Shown here: positions 34,793-43,282 of the stretch, one piece after another
Position numbering within the stretch: the stretch's first letter is position 1
Layout: each line of letters starts with the position of its first letter
From: Methylobacterium oryzihabitans
Lineage (GTDB): Bacteria > Pseudomonadota > Alphaproteobacteria > Rhizobiales > Beijerinckiaceae
Direction: 5' to 3'
Assembly: GCF_004004555.2 (NCBI RefSeq)
Contig: NZ_SACP01000022.1
Location: 1-64,000, forward strand
Length of the DNA stretch: 64,000 bases
Made by a program: the position numbers and the translations under genes
Notes under the pieces: model-generated
Databases searched by the model: none
Seen by the model: only the letters and a program-made list of their open reading frames with translations
Told to the model about the DNA's origin: nothing

Positions 34793-34809
34793 TTGTATAA
34801 AATATTCCG
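34793..34809. promoter_or_regulatory. GntR operator upstream of the liv/hydroxyproline operon
   Basis: The core GTATAAAATAT (34795-34805) is identical, on the opposite strand, to the centre of the perfect palindrome before the GntR gene. The outer bases here are less symmetric. It lies about 31 bp before the livG start, over the likely promoter. Confidence 0.65.
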
Positions 34810-34886
34810 AGTGTCAATCGGGGATGGCGAGGGCGCGGGCCGCGCTCGGTAACCCTTCGGTGACGGATCGCGCCCAGCCTCGCGGG

Positions 34887-35075
34887 ATGTCCTCGCTTGC
34901 CGCCGCCGCCACCCAGATGATGGCCTCCGCCGTCAACCAGCAGGTCGGCACCGCCGTCCTGCGCCAGCAATTCGCGTCGCAGCGCGCGGTGGCCGACCTC
35001 GTCGCCCAGACCGCGGCCTCGGCCGCGCCGCCGGCCCCGGCCGGCCAGGGGCAGGTCGTCGACCGCCGGGTGTGA
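34887..35075 (+). CDS. Small Ala/Gln-rich protein, YjfB-like putative motility protein
   Basis: A possible 62-residue product: MSSLAAAATQMMASAVNQQVGTAVLRQQFASQRAVADLV and an Ala/Pro tail. The repeated helical pattern with QQVGTAVLRQQ resembles the small YjfB-type proteins annotated as putative motility proteins. CGCGGG before the ATG is a weak ribosome site. It sits between livG and the GntR gene, on the strand opposite to both; function unknown. Confidence 0.5.
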   Translation: MSSLAAAATQMMASAVNQQVGTAVLRQQFASQRAVADLVAQTAASAAPPAPAGQGQVVDRRV

Positions 35076-35094
35076 GCGGCCGACCGCCGCCGGC

Positions 35095-35793
35095 TCACGC
35101 CGTCGCGGCGGCCGACTGGCGGTAGATCGCGATCAGCGAGCGGCCGGCATGCTCGACGTGGCCGCGCAGCAGCGCCGCGGCGGCGGGGATGTCGCCGGCC
35201 TCGCACAGGTCGAGGATCGTGGTGTGCTCCCGGTCGGCCCGGGCGACGTCGCCGCTGACCGAGAGCTGGAGCCGGGTCGGGCGGTCGCAATCCTGGAGCA
35301 GGGCCGAGACGATCGACAGCGAACGGGGCCGGCCGGCATGGCGCAGCAGGCCGAGATGGAAGCGGCGGTTCAGCTCGCCCCACTGGTCGACCTGTCCCGC
35401 CGCCAGGGCGGCGCTGTACTCGTCGCGGATGCCGCGCAGGTCGCGGTAATCCGCCGGCGTGAAGTGCTGCGCCGACGCGGCCAGGAGTTGCGGCTCCAGG
35501 TCGACCCGGAGCCGAAAGACGTCCTCGATCTCCTCGACCGACAGGCCGGCGACGACCGCGCCCTTGTGGGGGACGATCCGCACCAGGCCGGCGGCGTCGA
35601 GTTGCAGCAGCGCCTCCCGCACCGGGATCCGGCTGATGCCGAACTCCTCCGCCAGGGCGTCCTGGCGCAACTGGGTGCCGGGCGCGGCCTCGCCCGAGAG
35701 GATCCGCTGGCGCAGGGCGTCCGCCACGGCCGCCGCCATGGTCTTGTGGCGCAGGCCGCCTCGGGCGGTGGTGGGTTGGGCGGCAGGAGGCAT
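35095..35793 (-). CDS. GntR/FCD-family regulator of the liv/hydroxyproline operon
   Basis: A 232-residue regulator. The winged helix (VADALRQRILSGEAAPGTQLRQDALAEEFGISRIPVREALLQLDAAGLV) occupies residues 20-75, and the FCD ligand domain follows, with metal-binding type residues in ELNRRFHLGLLRHAG and REHTTILDLCEAGD. A perfect 7-3-7 palindrome lies 47 bp upstream of its start, and a copy of the palindrome core lies before livG, so it probably represses itself and the catabolic operon until the substrate or an intermediate binds. Confidence 0.9.
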   Translation of the reverse strand: MPPAAQPTTARGGLRHKTMAAAVADALRQRILSGEAAPGTQLRQDALAEEFGISRIPVREALLQLDAAGLVRIVPHKGAVVAGLSVEEIEDVFRLRVDLEPQLLAASAQHFTPADYRDLRGIRDEYSAALAAGQVDQWGELNRRFHLGLLRHAGRPRSLSIVSALLQDCDRPTRLQLSVSGDVARADREHTTILDLCEAGDIPAAAALLRGHVEHAGRSLIAIYRQSAAATA

Positions 35794-35839
35794 GGCACGG
35801 GTCTCGACGCCCCGCCCGCAGGACCGGCGGAGGTTCGAT

Positions 35840-35856
35840 CCGTATATTTTATACGG
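35840..35856. promoter_or_regulatory. Perfect palindromic operator upstream of the GntR gene
   Basis: CCGTATA-TTT-TATACGG is an exact inverted repeat with a 3-base centre in an otherwise GC-rich stretch. FCD-type GntR proteins bind palindromes of this size. Its core recurs upstream of livG. Confidence 0.7.
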
Positions 35857-35901
35857 TGAAGGAGTGGCAAGCGGTCGTCCCCGTGGGACGGCCGCGCCGC
35901 C

Positions 35902-36366
35902 TCAGCTGGCCGGCTTGCCCAGCACCTTGAGCGGATCGGTGCGCTGGCTCGGGTCGGGCTCGCGGGTCATCCGGCTGCCCTCCTGGCCGGCTCCGCGGCC
36001 GACGCTGCCGGTCGTGGCCGGGCCGCCGGGGCCGGCGGTGGCGCCGTTGGACGGGCTGGTCGTCGGCACGCTGCCGCTGGCGAGTTCGAGGCAGGTCAGC
36101 GTCTCGACGTAGCTCGGGAAGCCGCCGGCCTGCGACTGGCCCGAGCATTGCCGCTTGGCTGCGGCCGAGAAGTCGCCCCAGCGCTTGCGCAGCTCGTCGC
36201 CGGCGGAGCGCTCGGAGCGCAGGCAGCCGTCGCTGCTGGCGTCCTGGCTGACCGAGGTCCGGCCGGCGGAGTTGCAGGTGCCCTCGATGTCGAGCTTCGG
36301 CGGGCCGTCGGCGGCGGCGAGGACGAGATGCGCCCCGAAGAGCGCGAGGGGCAGGGCGGCAGGCAT
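35902..36366 (-). CDS. Secreted hypothetical protein
   Basis: A 154-residue protein. MPAALPLALFGAHLVLAAA is a signal peptide. The mature N-terminal half has four cysteines (EGTCNSAG, DGCLRSE, KRQCSGQ, LTCLELA) at spacing suited to two disulfides, with repeated DELRKRWGDFSAAAKRQC, and the C-terminal half is low-complexity Gly/Pro/Thr. I do not recognise a family with confidence. It stands alone between the GntR gene and the PLP enzyme. Confidence 0.65.
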   Translation of the reverse strand: MPAALPLALFGAHLVLAAADGPPKLDIEGTCNSAGRTSVSQDASSDGCLRSERSAGDELRKRWGDFSAAAKRQCSGQSQAGGFPSYVETLTCLELASGSVPTTSPSNGATAGPGGPATTGSVGRGAGQEGSRMTREPDPSQRTDPLKVLGKPAS

Positions 36367-36428
36367 GGTCGGGTCCTGGGGCAGGGCGGCTTTGCCGTAC
36401 CGACGCGCGGGACCGGCCGCCGGTTCCC

Positions 36429-36636
36429 CCAGGGCAATCGCTTCAGAGCGATTACCCTGGTTTCTTGCTTGGCCTCAGGCGCCGGCGTTCGCGTCCGCTC
36501 ACTTGGCTTCCGCTCCGCTCTGCGTTCGAGTGGACAAGCGTCCCCTCGAACCCGCTCCGCGGGGCGCTCTTCGCGCCCGGCATACAGTGTCGCCCTGCGG
36601 GCGACCGCAGGACAATCGCTGAAGCGATTGTCCTGC
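36429..36636. repeat. Non-coding 208-bp segment bounded by two related hairpins
   Basis: This fills most of the 298-bp gap. CCAGGGCAATCGCT pairs with AGCGATTACCCTGG (36429-36460, one mismatch), and GCAGGACAATCGCT pairs exactly with AGCGATTGTCCTGC (36607-36636). The shared core CAATCGCT/AGCGATTG at both ends suggests an element with terminal hairpins or a structured RNA. No gene is seen inside. Confidence 0.5.
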
Positions 36637-36664
36637 CGGTTCCCCGGCGGCCCCTTGCGCCGGG

Positions 36665-37822
36665 TCAGCGCGCGCTCAGCGCCCGGTCGAGATCGGCGTA
36701 GAGGTCGTCGGGGTCCTCGATGCCGACCGAGAGGCGCAGCAGGTCGTCCGGGCACGGCGTCCCCGGCCCCTCGATCGAGGCGCGGTGCTCGATCAGGCTC
36801 TCGACGCCGCCGAGCGAGGTCGCCCGCTTCCACAGCCCGACCGCCGCCGCCGCCGCCACCGCCGCCGCCGCGCCGCCGGCGACCCGGATCGACAGCATCG
36901 TGCCGAAGCCGCCCTGCATCTGGCGCGCCGCGAGCGCGTGGCCGGGATGCCCGGGCAGGCCGGGATACAGCACCGCGTGCACCGAGGGATGCGCCTCGAA
37001 CCGGCGGGCGAGGTCGGCGGCGCCCGCCATCTGGGCGGCGATGCGCACGTGCAGGGTGCGCAGGCCGCGCAGCAGCAGGTAGGCCTCGAACGGCCCGAGG
37101 ATCGCGCCCTGGCCCGAGCGGATGCGCTGGATCCGGGTCCAGAACGCGTCCGGCGCCGCCCCGGCGAGCACGCCCGCGATCACGTCGGAATGGCCGTTGA
37201 GCACCTTGGTGGCGGCGTGCATCACCACATCGGCGCCGAGCGCCAGCGGGCGGGTGACCACCGGCGAGGCGCAGGTCGAGTCGACCGCGAGCCGCGCCCC
37301 GGCCGCGTGCGCGATCTCGGCGACCGCGGCGATGTCGGTGACGGTCCAGAGCGGGTTCGACGGCGTCTCGATCCACACCAGCTTGGTCCGGCCCGGCCGC
37401 ATCGCGGCGCGCAGCGCGTCGAGGTCGTCGGTGGCGACGAAGTCGACCTCGAGGCCCCAGCGGGTCGCCTCCTCGGACAGCCAGCGGCGCAGGGCCCAGT
37501 ACATCACCGTCGGGGCGACGACGTGGTCGCCGGGGTCGAGGGCCTGGAACACGGCGGTGGCCGCCGCCATGCCGGACGAGAACAGCAGGGCGCCGGCCTG
37601 CGCCTCCTCCAGCATCGCCAGCACGGCCTCGGCCTCGCGCACGGTGGCGTTGTCGGGCCGGCCGTAGACGAAGCCGGAGCTGTACTGGTTGTCGGGGTCG
37701 CGGATGTAGGTGGTCGAGACGTGGATCGGCGCGACGACCGCCCGCGTCTGCAGGTCGACATGGCCCATCGCCTGCGCGGCGAGGCTGCGCTTCGACCAGG
37801 AACGGGGGGCATCGGTGCTCAT
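36665..37822 (-). CDS. Cys/Met-metabolism PLP-dependent enzyme (cystathionine gamma-synthase/beta-lyase family)
   Basis: A 385-residue fold-type I PLP enzyme. K206 in HAATKVLNGHSDVIAG is the Schiff-base lysine, D181 in AVDSTCASP contacts the pyridine nitrogen, Y53/R55 in VYGRPDNAT bind the phosphate of the neighbouring subunit, and SSGMAAATAVFQAL is the phosphate loop. The usual YGGT after the active-site tyrosine is YWAL here, so gamma-synthase, beta-lyase and related activities cannot be told apart. Starting at 37822 gives the usual N-terminus; the longer frame to 37984 crosses the divergent promoter. Confidence 0.85.
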   Translation of the reverse strand: MSTDAPRSWSKRSLAAQAMGHVDLQTRAVVAPIHVSTTYIRDPDNQYSSGFVYGRPDNATVREAEAVLAMLEEAQAGALLFSSGMAAATAVFQALDPGDHVVAPTVMYWALRRWLSEEATRWGLEVDFVATDDLDALRAAMRPGRTKLVWIETPSNPLWTVTDIAAVAEIAHAAGARLAVDSTCASPVVTRPLALGADVVMHAATKVLNGHSDVIAGVLAGAAPDAFWTRIQRIRSGQGAILGPFEAYLLLRGLRTLHVRIAAQMAGAADLARRFEAHPSVHAVLYPGLPGHPGHALAARQMQGGFGTMLSIRVAGGAAAAVAAAAAVGLWKRATSLGGVESLIEHRASIEGPGTPCPDDLLRLSVGIEDPDDLYADLDRALSAR

Positions 37823-37947
37823 GGGGCTTCCTCGACGGACGCGGACGAGGCCCCGCCGTCGCAGAAGCGCGGGAGCGGCGCAAGGGCGCGGACCGGAGAG
37901 CCTGCCCAGGTATGCGGCATGACTTGGCGCAGATATAAACGGGCCTG

Positions 37948-37961
37948 CCTGTACAAACAGG
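37948..37961. promoter_or_regulatory. Inverted-repeat operator between the PLP enzyme and TetR genes
   Basis: CCTGT-ACAA-ACAGG is an exact 5-4-5 palindrome 38 bp before the TetR start and in the divergent promoter region. CCTGTACAAACAGG-like sites are typical TetR-family operators. Confidence 0.6.
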
Positions 37962-37998
37962 ATTGACGGTTTCTTCGTCCGCACGTCACAGTGTCCGC

Positions 37999-38634
37999 AT
38001 GACCGAGGCAGCGACGACCGTCCGCCGGACCCGCAAGACCCAGCAGGAGCGCAGCGCCGACACCACGGCGCGGCTCTTGGAGGCGACGATCGACCTCCTG
38101 CACGACCGCGGCTTCTCGCGCCTCTCGACCGCCGACATCGCCGAGCAGGCCGGGCTGTCGCGCGGGGCGCTGACGCATCACTTCGCCTCGAAGGAGGAGA
38201 TCATCGTCGCGGCGATCGCCGACCAGCTCCGCCGCTCCACCGCCGCCCTGCACGCCATGGCCGGTGAGATCCGGGCGTCCGGCGGCACCACCGACGAGAT
38301 CGTCGACTTCATCTGGGCGATGATGACCGACCGCCTGTTCTACGTGACGATGGAGTACCTGCCCGAGGCGCGGCACAACCCGCCGTTCCGCGCCGCGATC
38401 GTCCCGGTGGTCAAGGAGTTCCACGACGGCCTCAACGCCGTCTGGGCCGAACTCGCCGCCCAGGCCGGGGTCGAGGTCGGCCGCGCCCTCGTCCTGATGA
38501 ACGCGACGATGTGCATGATCCGCGGGATGATCGCCCAGACCCCGGTCAAGGACGACCCGGCTTACTTTCGCGCCCTGCTCGACTTCTGGAAGGACAACCT
38601 CCGCCGGGAGTTCCGGGCCGCCCCGCCCGCCTGA
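37999..38634 (+). CDS. TetR-family regulator
   Basis: A 211-residue regulator. LLEATIDLLHDRGFSRLSTADIAEQAGLSRGALTHHFASKEEII is the N-terminal helix-turn-helix. The ligand part is of the BetI/TetR_C type (ALVLMNATMCMIRGMIAQTP). It is divergent from the PLP enzyme and 30 bp upstream of the amidohydrolase, so it may control one or both sides through the palindrome at 37948. A start at 37963 is possible but would overlap the operator. Confidence 0.9.
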   Translation: MTEAATTVRRTRKTQQERSADTTARLLEATIDLLHDRGFSRLSTADIAEQAGLSRGALTHHFASKEEIIVAAIADQLRRSTAALHAMAGEIRASGGTTDEIVDFIWAMMTDRLFYVTMEYLPEARHNPPFRAAIVPVVKEFHDGLNAVWAELAAQAGVEVGRALVLMNATMCMIRGMIAQTPVKDDPAYFRALLDFWKDNLRREFRAAPPA

Positions 38635-38664
38635 GCGCACCCCCTCGCACTTCCCGGAGCCGCC

Positions 38665-39903
38665 ATGTCGACGATCCTGTTCCAGAACGCCGCCCTCCTC
38701 GACGGGACCGCCGAGGGCGCGCTCGCCGACCACCACGTCCTCGTCGAGGGCGGCCTGATCCGCGAGGTCTCGGACCGGCCGATCAGGGCCGCCTCGGCCC
38801 GGGTCGTGGATCTCGCCGGCAGGACCCTGATGCCGGGGCTGATCGACTGCCACGTCCACGTCATCGCGTCGATTCCCGATCTCGGCCGCAACGCCGAGCT
38901 GCCCAACACCCTGGTCGCCCTGCGCTCGGCGAAGATCATGCGCGAGATGCTGATGCGCGGCTTCACCACCGTGCGCGACCTCGGCGGCGCCGATCACGGC
39001 CTCGTCATGGCGATCGAGGAGGGGCTGATCGAGGCGCCGCGCCTCGTGATCTGCGGCAAGGCGCTGTCGCAGACCGGCGGCCACACCGATTACCGCGGCC
39101 GCTTCCACGCCCGCGACGTCGAGTATTACCGCGACCGCGCCGGCACCCTCGGGCGGGTTGTGGACGGGGTCGACGCGGTGCGCCGCGCCTGCCGCGAGGA
39201 GATCAAGGCCGGGGCGCAGTTCATCAAGATCATGGCCAATGGCGGCGTCTCGTCGCCGACCGACCCGATCGCGTTCCTCGGCCTGTCCTCCGACGAGGTG
39301 CGGGCCTCGGTCGAGGAGGCGAACGGCGCCTGCACCTACGTCGCCGCCCACCTCTACACCGACGACGCGATCCGCCGGGCGGTGGAGCTCGGCGTGGTCT
39401 CGGTCGAGCACGGCAACCTCATCACGCCGGCGACCGCCCGCCTCGTGAAGGAGCGCGGCGCCTACGTGGTGCCGACCAACGTCACCTTCGACGCGCTGGC
39501 CAAGGAGGGCGCCTCCCTCGGCCTGCCGCCGGATTCGGTCGCCAAGATCGAGGACGTGCGCGAGCAGGGCCTTGCGGCACTCGAAATCCTGCGCGAGGCC
39601 GGGGTGATGATGGCCTACGGCACCGACCTGCTCGGCGGGATGCACCGCCACCAGTCGGAGGAGTTCGTGCTGCGCGGCCGGGTCCTGCCGCCGATCGAGG
39701 TGATCCGCTCGGCGACCGTCAACGCCGCGAAGGTGGTGCGCCAGGAGGGCCGCCTCGGCGTCATCGCTCCGGGGGCGCATGCCGACCTGATCGTCGTCGA
39801 CGGCGACCCGCTCGAGGATCTGTCCCTGCTCACCGGCCAGGGCCGCCACATGCCGGCGATCCTGAAGGCCGGCCGCTTCGTCAAGGACGCGCTCGCCGCC
39901 TGA
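38665..39903 (+). CDS. Metal-dependent amidohydrolase (imidazolonepropionase/prolidase-like)
   Basis: A 412-residue TIM-barrel hydrolase. Metal ligands are visible: H63/H65 in DCHVHV, K188 in FIKIMANGG (probably carbamylated), H229 in AAHLY, H249 in EHGN and D321 in YGTDLLGG. VRQEGRLGVIAPGAHADLIVVDGDPL is the usual C-terminal beta-sandwich. This branch includes Sgx9260-type enzymes that cleave N-acyl amino acids or Xaa-Pro-like dipeptides. It heads the second Liv-type transport cluster, 36 bp before the binding-protein gene, so its substrate may be what that system imports. Confidence 0.85.
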   Translation: MSTILFQNAALLDGTAEGALADHHVLVEGGLIREVSDRPIRAASARVVDLAGRTLMPGLIDCHVHVIASIPDLGRNAELPNTLVALRSAKIMREMLMRGFTTVRDLGGADHGLVMAIEEGLIEAPRLVICGKALSQTGGHTDYRGRFHARDVEYYRDRAGTLGRVVDGVDAVRRACREEIKAGAQFIKIMANGGVSSPTDPIAFLGLSSDEVRASVEEANGACTYVAAHLYTDDAIRRAVELGVVSVEHGNLITPATARLVKERGAYVVPTNVTFDALAKEGASLGLPPDSVAKIEDVREQGLAALEILREAGVMMAYGTDLLGGMHRHQSEEFVLRGRVLPPIEVIRSATVNAAKVVRQEGRLGVIAPGAHADLIVVDGDPLEDLSLLTGQGRHMPAILKAGRFVKDALAA

Positions 39904-39939
39904 ATCCGCCGCCCCCGCTCACGAGGATTTCTCAACGTC

Positions 39940-41163
39940 ATGCTCGACCGTCGCACCCTCCTCACCGGCGCCGCAGGCGCCGGCCTCCTCCTGTCGGCCC
40001 CGGCGGCGCTCCGCGCGCAGGGGGGCGGCAGCGGGCCGATCCGCATCGGCGCCCTCAACCCGATCACCGGCTCGGGCAGCCCCTACGGCTCGGGGATGCA
40101 GAAGATGATCGTCGCCGTCGCCGAGGCGGTGAACGCCGCCGGGGGTGCCGCCGGCCGTAAGATCGAGATCGTCGCCGAGGACACCCAGACCAACCCGCAG
40201 GCGGCGGTGCTGGCGGCCAAGAAGCTGATCGAGGCCAACAAGGTCCAGGCGATCCTCGGCACCTTCGCGTCGGGCGTGTCGCTGGCGGTGATCCCGCTGT
40301 GCAACGATGCCGGCATCCCGCTCTTCCACGTCTCGGGCGCCCCGGCGCTGTCGACTCCGCCGGCCAACGCCAAGGGGCTCGGCTTCCGCTTCCAGGCCAC
40401 CAACGACCGCTTCGGCCGCGCCTTCGCGGAGATCTGCACCCGCGAGGGCTTCAAGCGCCCGGCCACGATGGCGTTCAACAACGCCTCGGGCATCGGCAAC
40501 ACCGAGGGCTTCGCCCGGGCCTGGAAGGCCAAGGGCGGGCAGGTGGTCGAGAGCGTCGTCTACGAGCCGAACCAGGCGACCTACCGCTCCGAGCTGATGA
40601 AGGTGCTCGCCGCCAAGCCCGACGTGATCGTCACCGGCTCCTACCTCGCCGACACCACCATCATCCTGCGCGAGTGGTTCCAGAGCGGCCAGAATGTCCG
40701 CTGGATCATCCCGGGCTGGGCGGCCAACCCCGAGCTCATCAAGGCGCTCGGCCCCGACGTCACCGAGGGCATCATCTCGGTCGAGAGCATCTCGAACGAG
40801 GGGTCGGGGGCGTTCAAGCTCTACGAGGCCGACTACCAGAAGGCGATGAAGCAGCCGGGGACGGCCAATACCTACGCGGCGATGACCTGGGACATGATGA
40901 CGGTGCTGGCGCTCGCCATCGAGGCCGCCGGCACCGCCGAGATGCCGGCGGTGGTCGCCAAGCTGCGCGAGGTCGCCAACCCGCCCGGCACCGCCGTGTC
41001 GTCCTTCGCCGAGGGCAAGGCGGCGCTGAAGGCCGGCAAGATCAACTTCGAGGGCGCGTCCTCGGCGCTGGATTTCGATCAGTACGGGGACGTGACCCCG
41101 AACTTCGGCGCCTCGTTCGTCACCGGCGGCAAGCTGGTGCGGCGATACGTGGTCGAGATCTAG
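39940..41163 (+). CDS. ABC transporter substrate-binding protein, LivK type (second system)
   Basis: A 407-residue periplasmic binding protein. MLDRRTLLTGAAGAGLLLSAPAALRAQ has twin arginines and a hydrophobic core, so export may use Tat or Sec. IRIGALNPITGSGSPYGSGMQKMIVAVAEAVNAAGG and NKVQAILGTFASGVSLAVIPL are type I binding-protein motifs. It is only distantly similar to the first binding protein. A 368-bp repeat-containing gap separates it from its permease gene. Confidence 0.9.
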   Translation: MLDRRTLLTGAAGAGLLLSAPAALRAQGGGSGPIRIGALNPITGSGSPYGSGMQKMIVAVAEAVNAAGGAAGRKIEIVAEDTQTNPQAAVLAAKKLIEANKVQAILGTFASGVSLAVIPLCNDAGIPLFHVSGAPALSTPPANAKGLGFRFQATNDRFGRAFAEICTREGFKRPATMAFNNASGIGNTEGFARAWKAKGGQVVESVVYEPNQATYRSELMKVLAAKPDVIVTGSYLADTTIILREWFQSGQNVRWIIPGWAANPELIKALGPDVTEGIISVESISNEGSGAFKLYEADYQKAMKQPGTANTYAAMTWDMMTVLALAIEAAGTAEMPAVVAKLREVANPPGTAVSSFAEGKAALKAGKINFEGASSALDFDQYGDVTPNFGASFVTGGKLVRRYVVEI

Positions 41164-41531
41164 GCCGGGACCGGCCGGGCTTCGGAAGCTCCGCTGCGAG
41201 TGGAGGCGTCCGCAGGAGGGAAAGACGCGGGTCTTCCCCTCTCCCCGCGGGCGGGGAGAGGCCCGAGTACCCCTTGTTGGGTACTCGGGAAGCCCGCAGG
41301 GCGAGGGTGAGGGGGTGTCTCCGGATGAGACTCCTCCGGCACCACCCCCTCACCCTCGCTCCGGCTTACGCCTGCGCTCACGGCGGACCCGACGAGGGGT
41401 CCGCCGTCCTCTCCCCGCCCGTGGGGAGAGGAGACGATCCGCGCCCATCTCGTCCACCGGACGCTCCCCCGGACAGCCTTGCGCGCAGGGGGAGGATCGG
41501 GTCGCGCCTCCCCACCATCAGGAATCCCCGC
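41164..41531. repeat. Intergenic gap with large inverted repeat (element 2)
   Basis: No gene. GCGAGGGTGAGGGGGTG (41301-41317) and its exact complement (41343-41359) form a 17-bp stem. Outside them, CCTCTCCCCGCGGGCGGGGAGAGG-type arms near 41238 and 41408 pair again, and GCCCGAGTACCCC/GGGTACTCGGG forms another hairpin near 41261-41290. Theme and composition match elements at 31817 and 57522. Confidence 0.7.
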
Positions 41532-42395
41532 GTGTTCTACGCCCAACTCGTCGTCAACGGGCTGCTGCAGGGCCTGATCGTCGGGCTCGCCGCCCTCGCG
41601 ATCACGCTGGTCTTCGGCATCGGCCGCTTCGCCAACGCCGCGACCGGCGACGCGATGACCTTCGGCGCCTATGCCGCCCTCCTCGGCCACGGCCTCACCG
41701 GGTCGCTCGCCGCCGCGGGCCTCGCCGCCATGGCGGCCACCGCCGCCCTGTCGCTCGGCAGCTACGCGCTGGTGTTCCGCCGGCTCGCCGGACGCTCGGC
41801 GGTGGCGCTCCTCGTCGCCTCGATCGGCGTCGGCTTCGCGATCCGGGCCGGGCTCGGCCTCGGCTTCGGCCACGGCCAGCAGCTCTTCTCGGTGCCGCTG
41901 GTGCGCCCGATCCGCCTCGGCGAGGTCATCGTCAACCCGTTCGACCTCCAGCTCGCCGCGGTCGCCGCCGTGATGCTGGCCGCCGTGTTCGGCCTCCTCC
42001 ACCTCACCCCGATCGGCCGGCGGATGCGCGCGGTCGCCGACAACCGCGACCTCGCGCTCGTCTCGGGCATCCGCCCCGAGCGGGTGATGGTGGCGCTGTG
42101 GCTCCTCGTCGGCGCCGTCACCGGCATCGCCGGGATGATGCTCGGGATGAAGACCGTAGTGTCGCCGGACCTCGGCTGGGAGATGCTGCTGCCGGCCTTC
42201 GCCGCGACGATCCTCGGCGGCATCGGCAGCCCGCTGGGCGCGCTGCTCGCCGGGCTGCTGCTCGGGGTGGCGCAGGAACTGTCCACGCCGTTCGTCGGCT
42301 TCACCTACAAGCTCGCGATCTCCTTCGTCGTCCTGCTCGCCGTCCTGCTGGTGCGGCCGCGGGGCCTGTTCGGCCGCATCGAGGGGGTGCGCTGA
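41532..42395 (+). CDS. livH: ABC transporter permease LivH (second system)
   Basis: A 287-residue permease. GTG 41532 opens VFYAQLVVNGLLQGLIVGLAALAITLVFGIGRFANAATGDAMTFGAY, the standard LivH N-terminus, and GMKTVVSPDLGWEMLLPAFAATILGGIGSPLGA lies before the last segments. There is no in-frame ATG with better position. The stop overlaps the next ATG (TGATG), coupling it to livM. Confidence 0.9.
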   Translation: MFYAQLVVNGLLQGLIVGLAALAITLVFGIGRFANAATGDAMTFGAYAALLGHGLTGSLAAAGLAAMAATAALSLGSYALVFRRLAGRSAVALLVASIGVGFAIRAGLGLGFGHGQQLFSVPLVRPIRLGEVIVNPFDLQLAAVAAVMLAAVFGLLHLTPIGRRMRAVADNRDLALVSGIRPERVMVALWLLVGAVTGIAGMMLGMKTVVSPDLGWEMLLPAFAATILGGIGSPLGALLAGLLLGVAQELSTPFVGFTYKLAISFVVLLAVLLVRPRGLFGRIEGVR

Positions 42396-43282
42396 TGGAC
42401 GCCTATCTCGCCGCCATCGCCATCGTGGCGCTGATCTACATCCTGCTCGCCCTCGGGCTCACCCTGCAATACGGCCTGACCGGGCTCATCAACTTCGGCC
42501 ATGTCGGCTTCTTCGCCATCGGCGCCTACGCCGCGGCGATCCTCGCCACCCACGGTGCGCCGCTGGTCCTCGGCTTCGTCGCCGCGGCGTTCTTCGCCGG
42601 CCTCGCGGCGTGGCCGATCGGCCTCGTGTCCCTGCGCCTGCGCGACGACTACTTCGCCATCGTGACGCTCGGCTTCTCCGAGACCGTGCGCCTCGTCATC
42701 ACCAGCGAGAAGTGGCTGACCAACGGCGTCCAGGGCATCCCGGCGATCCCGCGGCTGTTCTCCGGCCTCACCGTCGGCATCGGCGCGCAGCTCGCCGTCC
42801 TCGCGGTGCTGCTCGCCGTCACGGGGGCTGCGGTGCTCGCCATGCGGCGCATCGTCAGGAGCCCGTTCGGCCGCATCATCGAGGCGATCCGCGACAACGA
42901 GGACGGGTTGCGGGCGCTCGGCAAGGAGCCGGCCCGGTTCAAGGTCCAGGTGCTGATCCTCGGCGCCGGCCTCGCCGGCCTCGCCGGGGCGTTCTACGCC
43001 CACTACATCACCTACATCGTCCCCGACCAGTTCATCCCGCTCGTCACCTTCTACGTCTGGATGGCGATCATCATCGGCGGGGTCGGGCGCATCTCCGGCG
43101 CGGTGGTCGGCACCGCCCTGCTGATGATCCTGCTCGAAGGCTCGCGCTTCATCCGCGACGTGGTGCCGGGCATCTCCGAGGTCGAGATGGCCTCGATCCG
43201 CCTCGGCGTCATCGGCATCCTGCTGGTCTTGTTCACGATCTACCGCCCGCAGGGCCTGATGGGGGACTTTTCCCGCAAATGA
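42395..43282 (+). CDS. livM: ABC transporter permease LivM (second system)
   Basis: A 295-residue permease. YGLTGLINFGHVGFFAIGAYAAAIL, LRDDYFAIVTLGFSETVRLV and FGRIIEAIRDNEDGLRALGKE are LivM signatures; the last is the ATPase-contact loop. It overlaps livH by one base and livG by four (ATGA), so the five transporter genes are translated as a coupled chain. Confidence 0.92.
   Translation: MDAYLAAIAIVALIYILLALGLTLQYGLTGLINFGHVGFFAIGAYAAAILATHGAPLVLGFVAAAFFAGLAAWPIGLVSLRLRDDYFAIVTLGFSETVRLVITSEKWLTNGVQGIPAIPRLFSGLTVGIGAQLAVLAVLLAVTGAAVLAMRRIVRSPFGRIIEAIRDNEDGLRALGKEPARFKVQVLILGAGLAGLAGAFYAHYITYIVPDQFIPLVTFYVWMAIIIGGVGRISGAVVGTALLMILLEGSRFIRDVVPGISEVEMASIRLGVIGILLVLFTIYRPQGLMGDFSRK

Noticed and set aside
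41164..41531. Possible extension of LivH to an earlier start
   Set aside because: The frame is open but passes through the inverted-repeat element; the LivH N-terminus aligns at GTG 41532.
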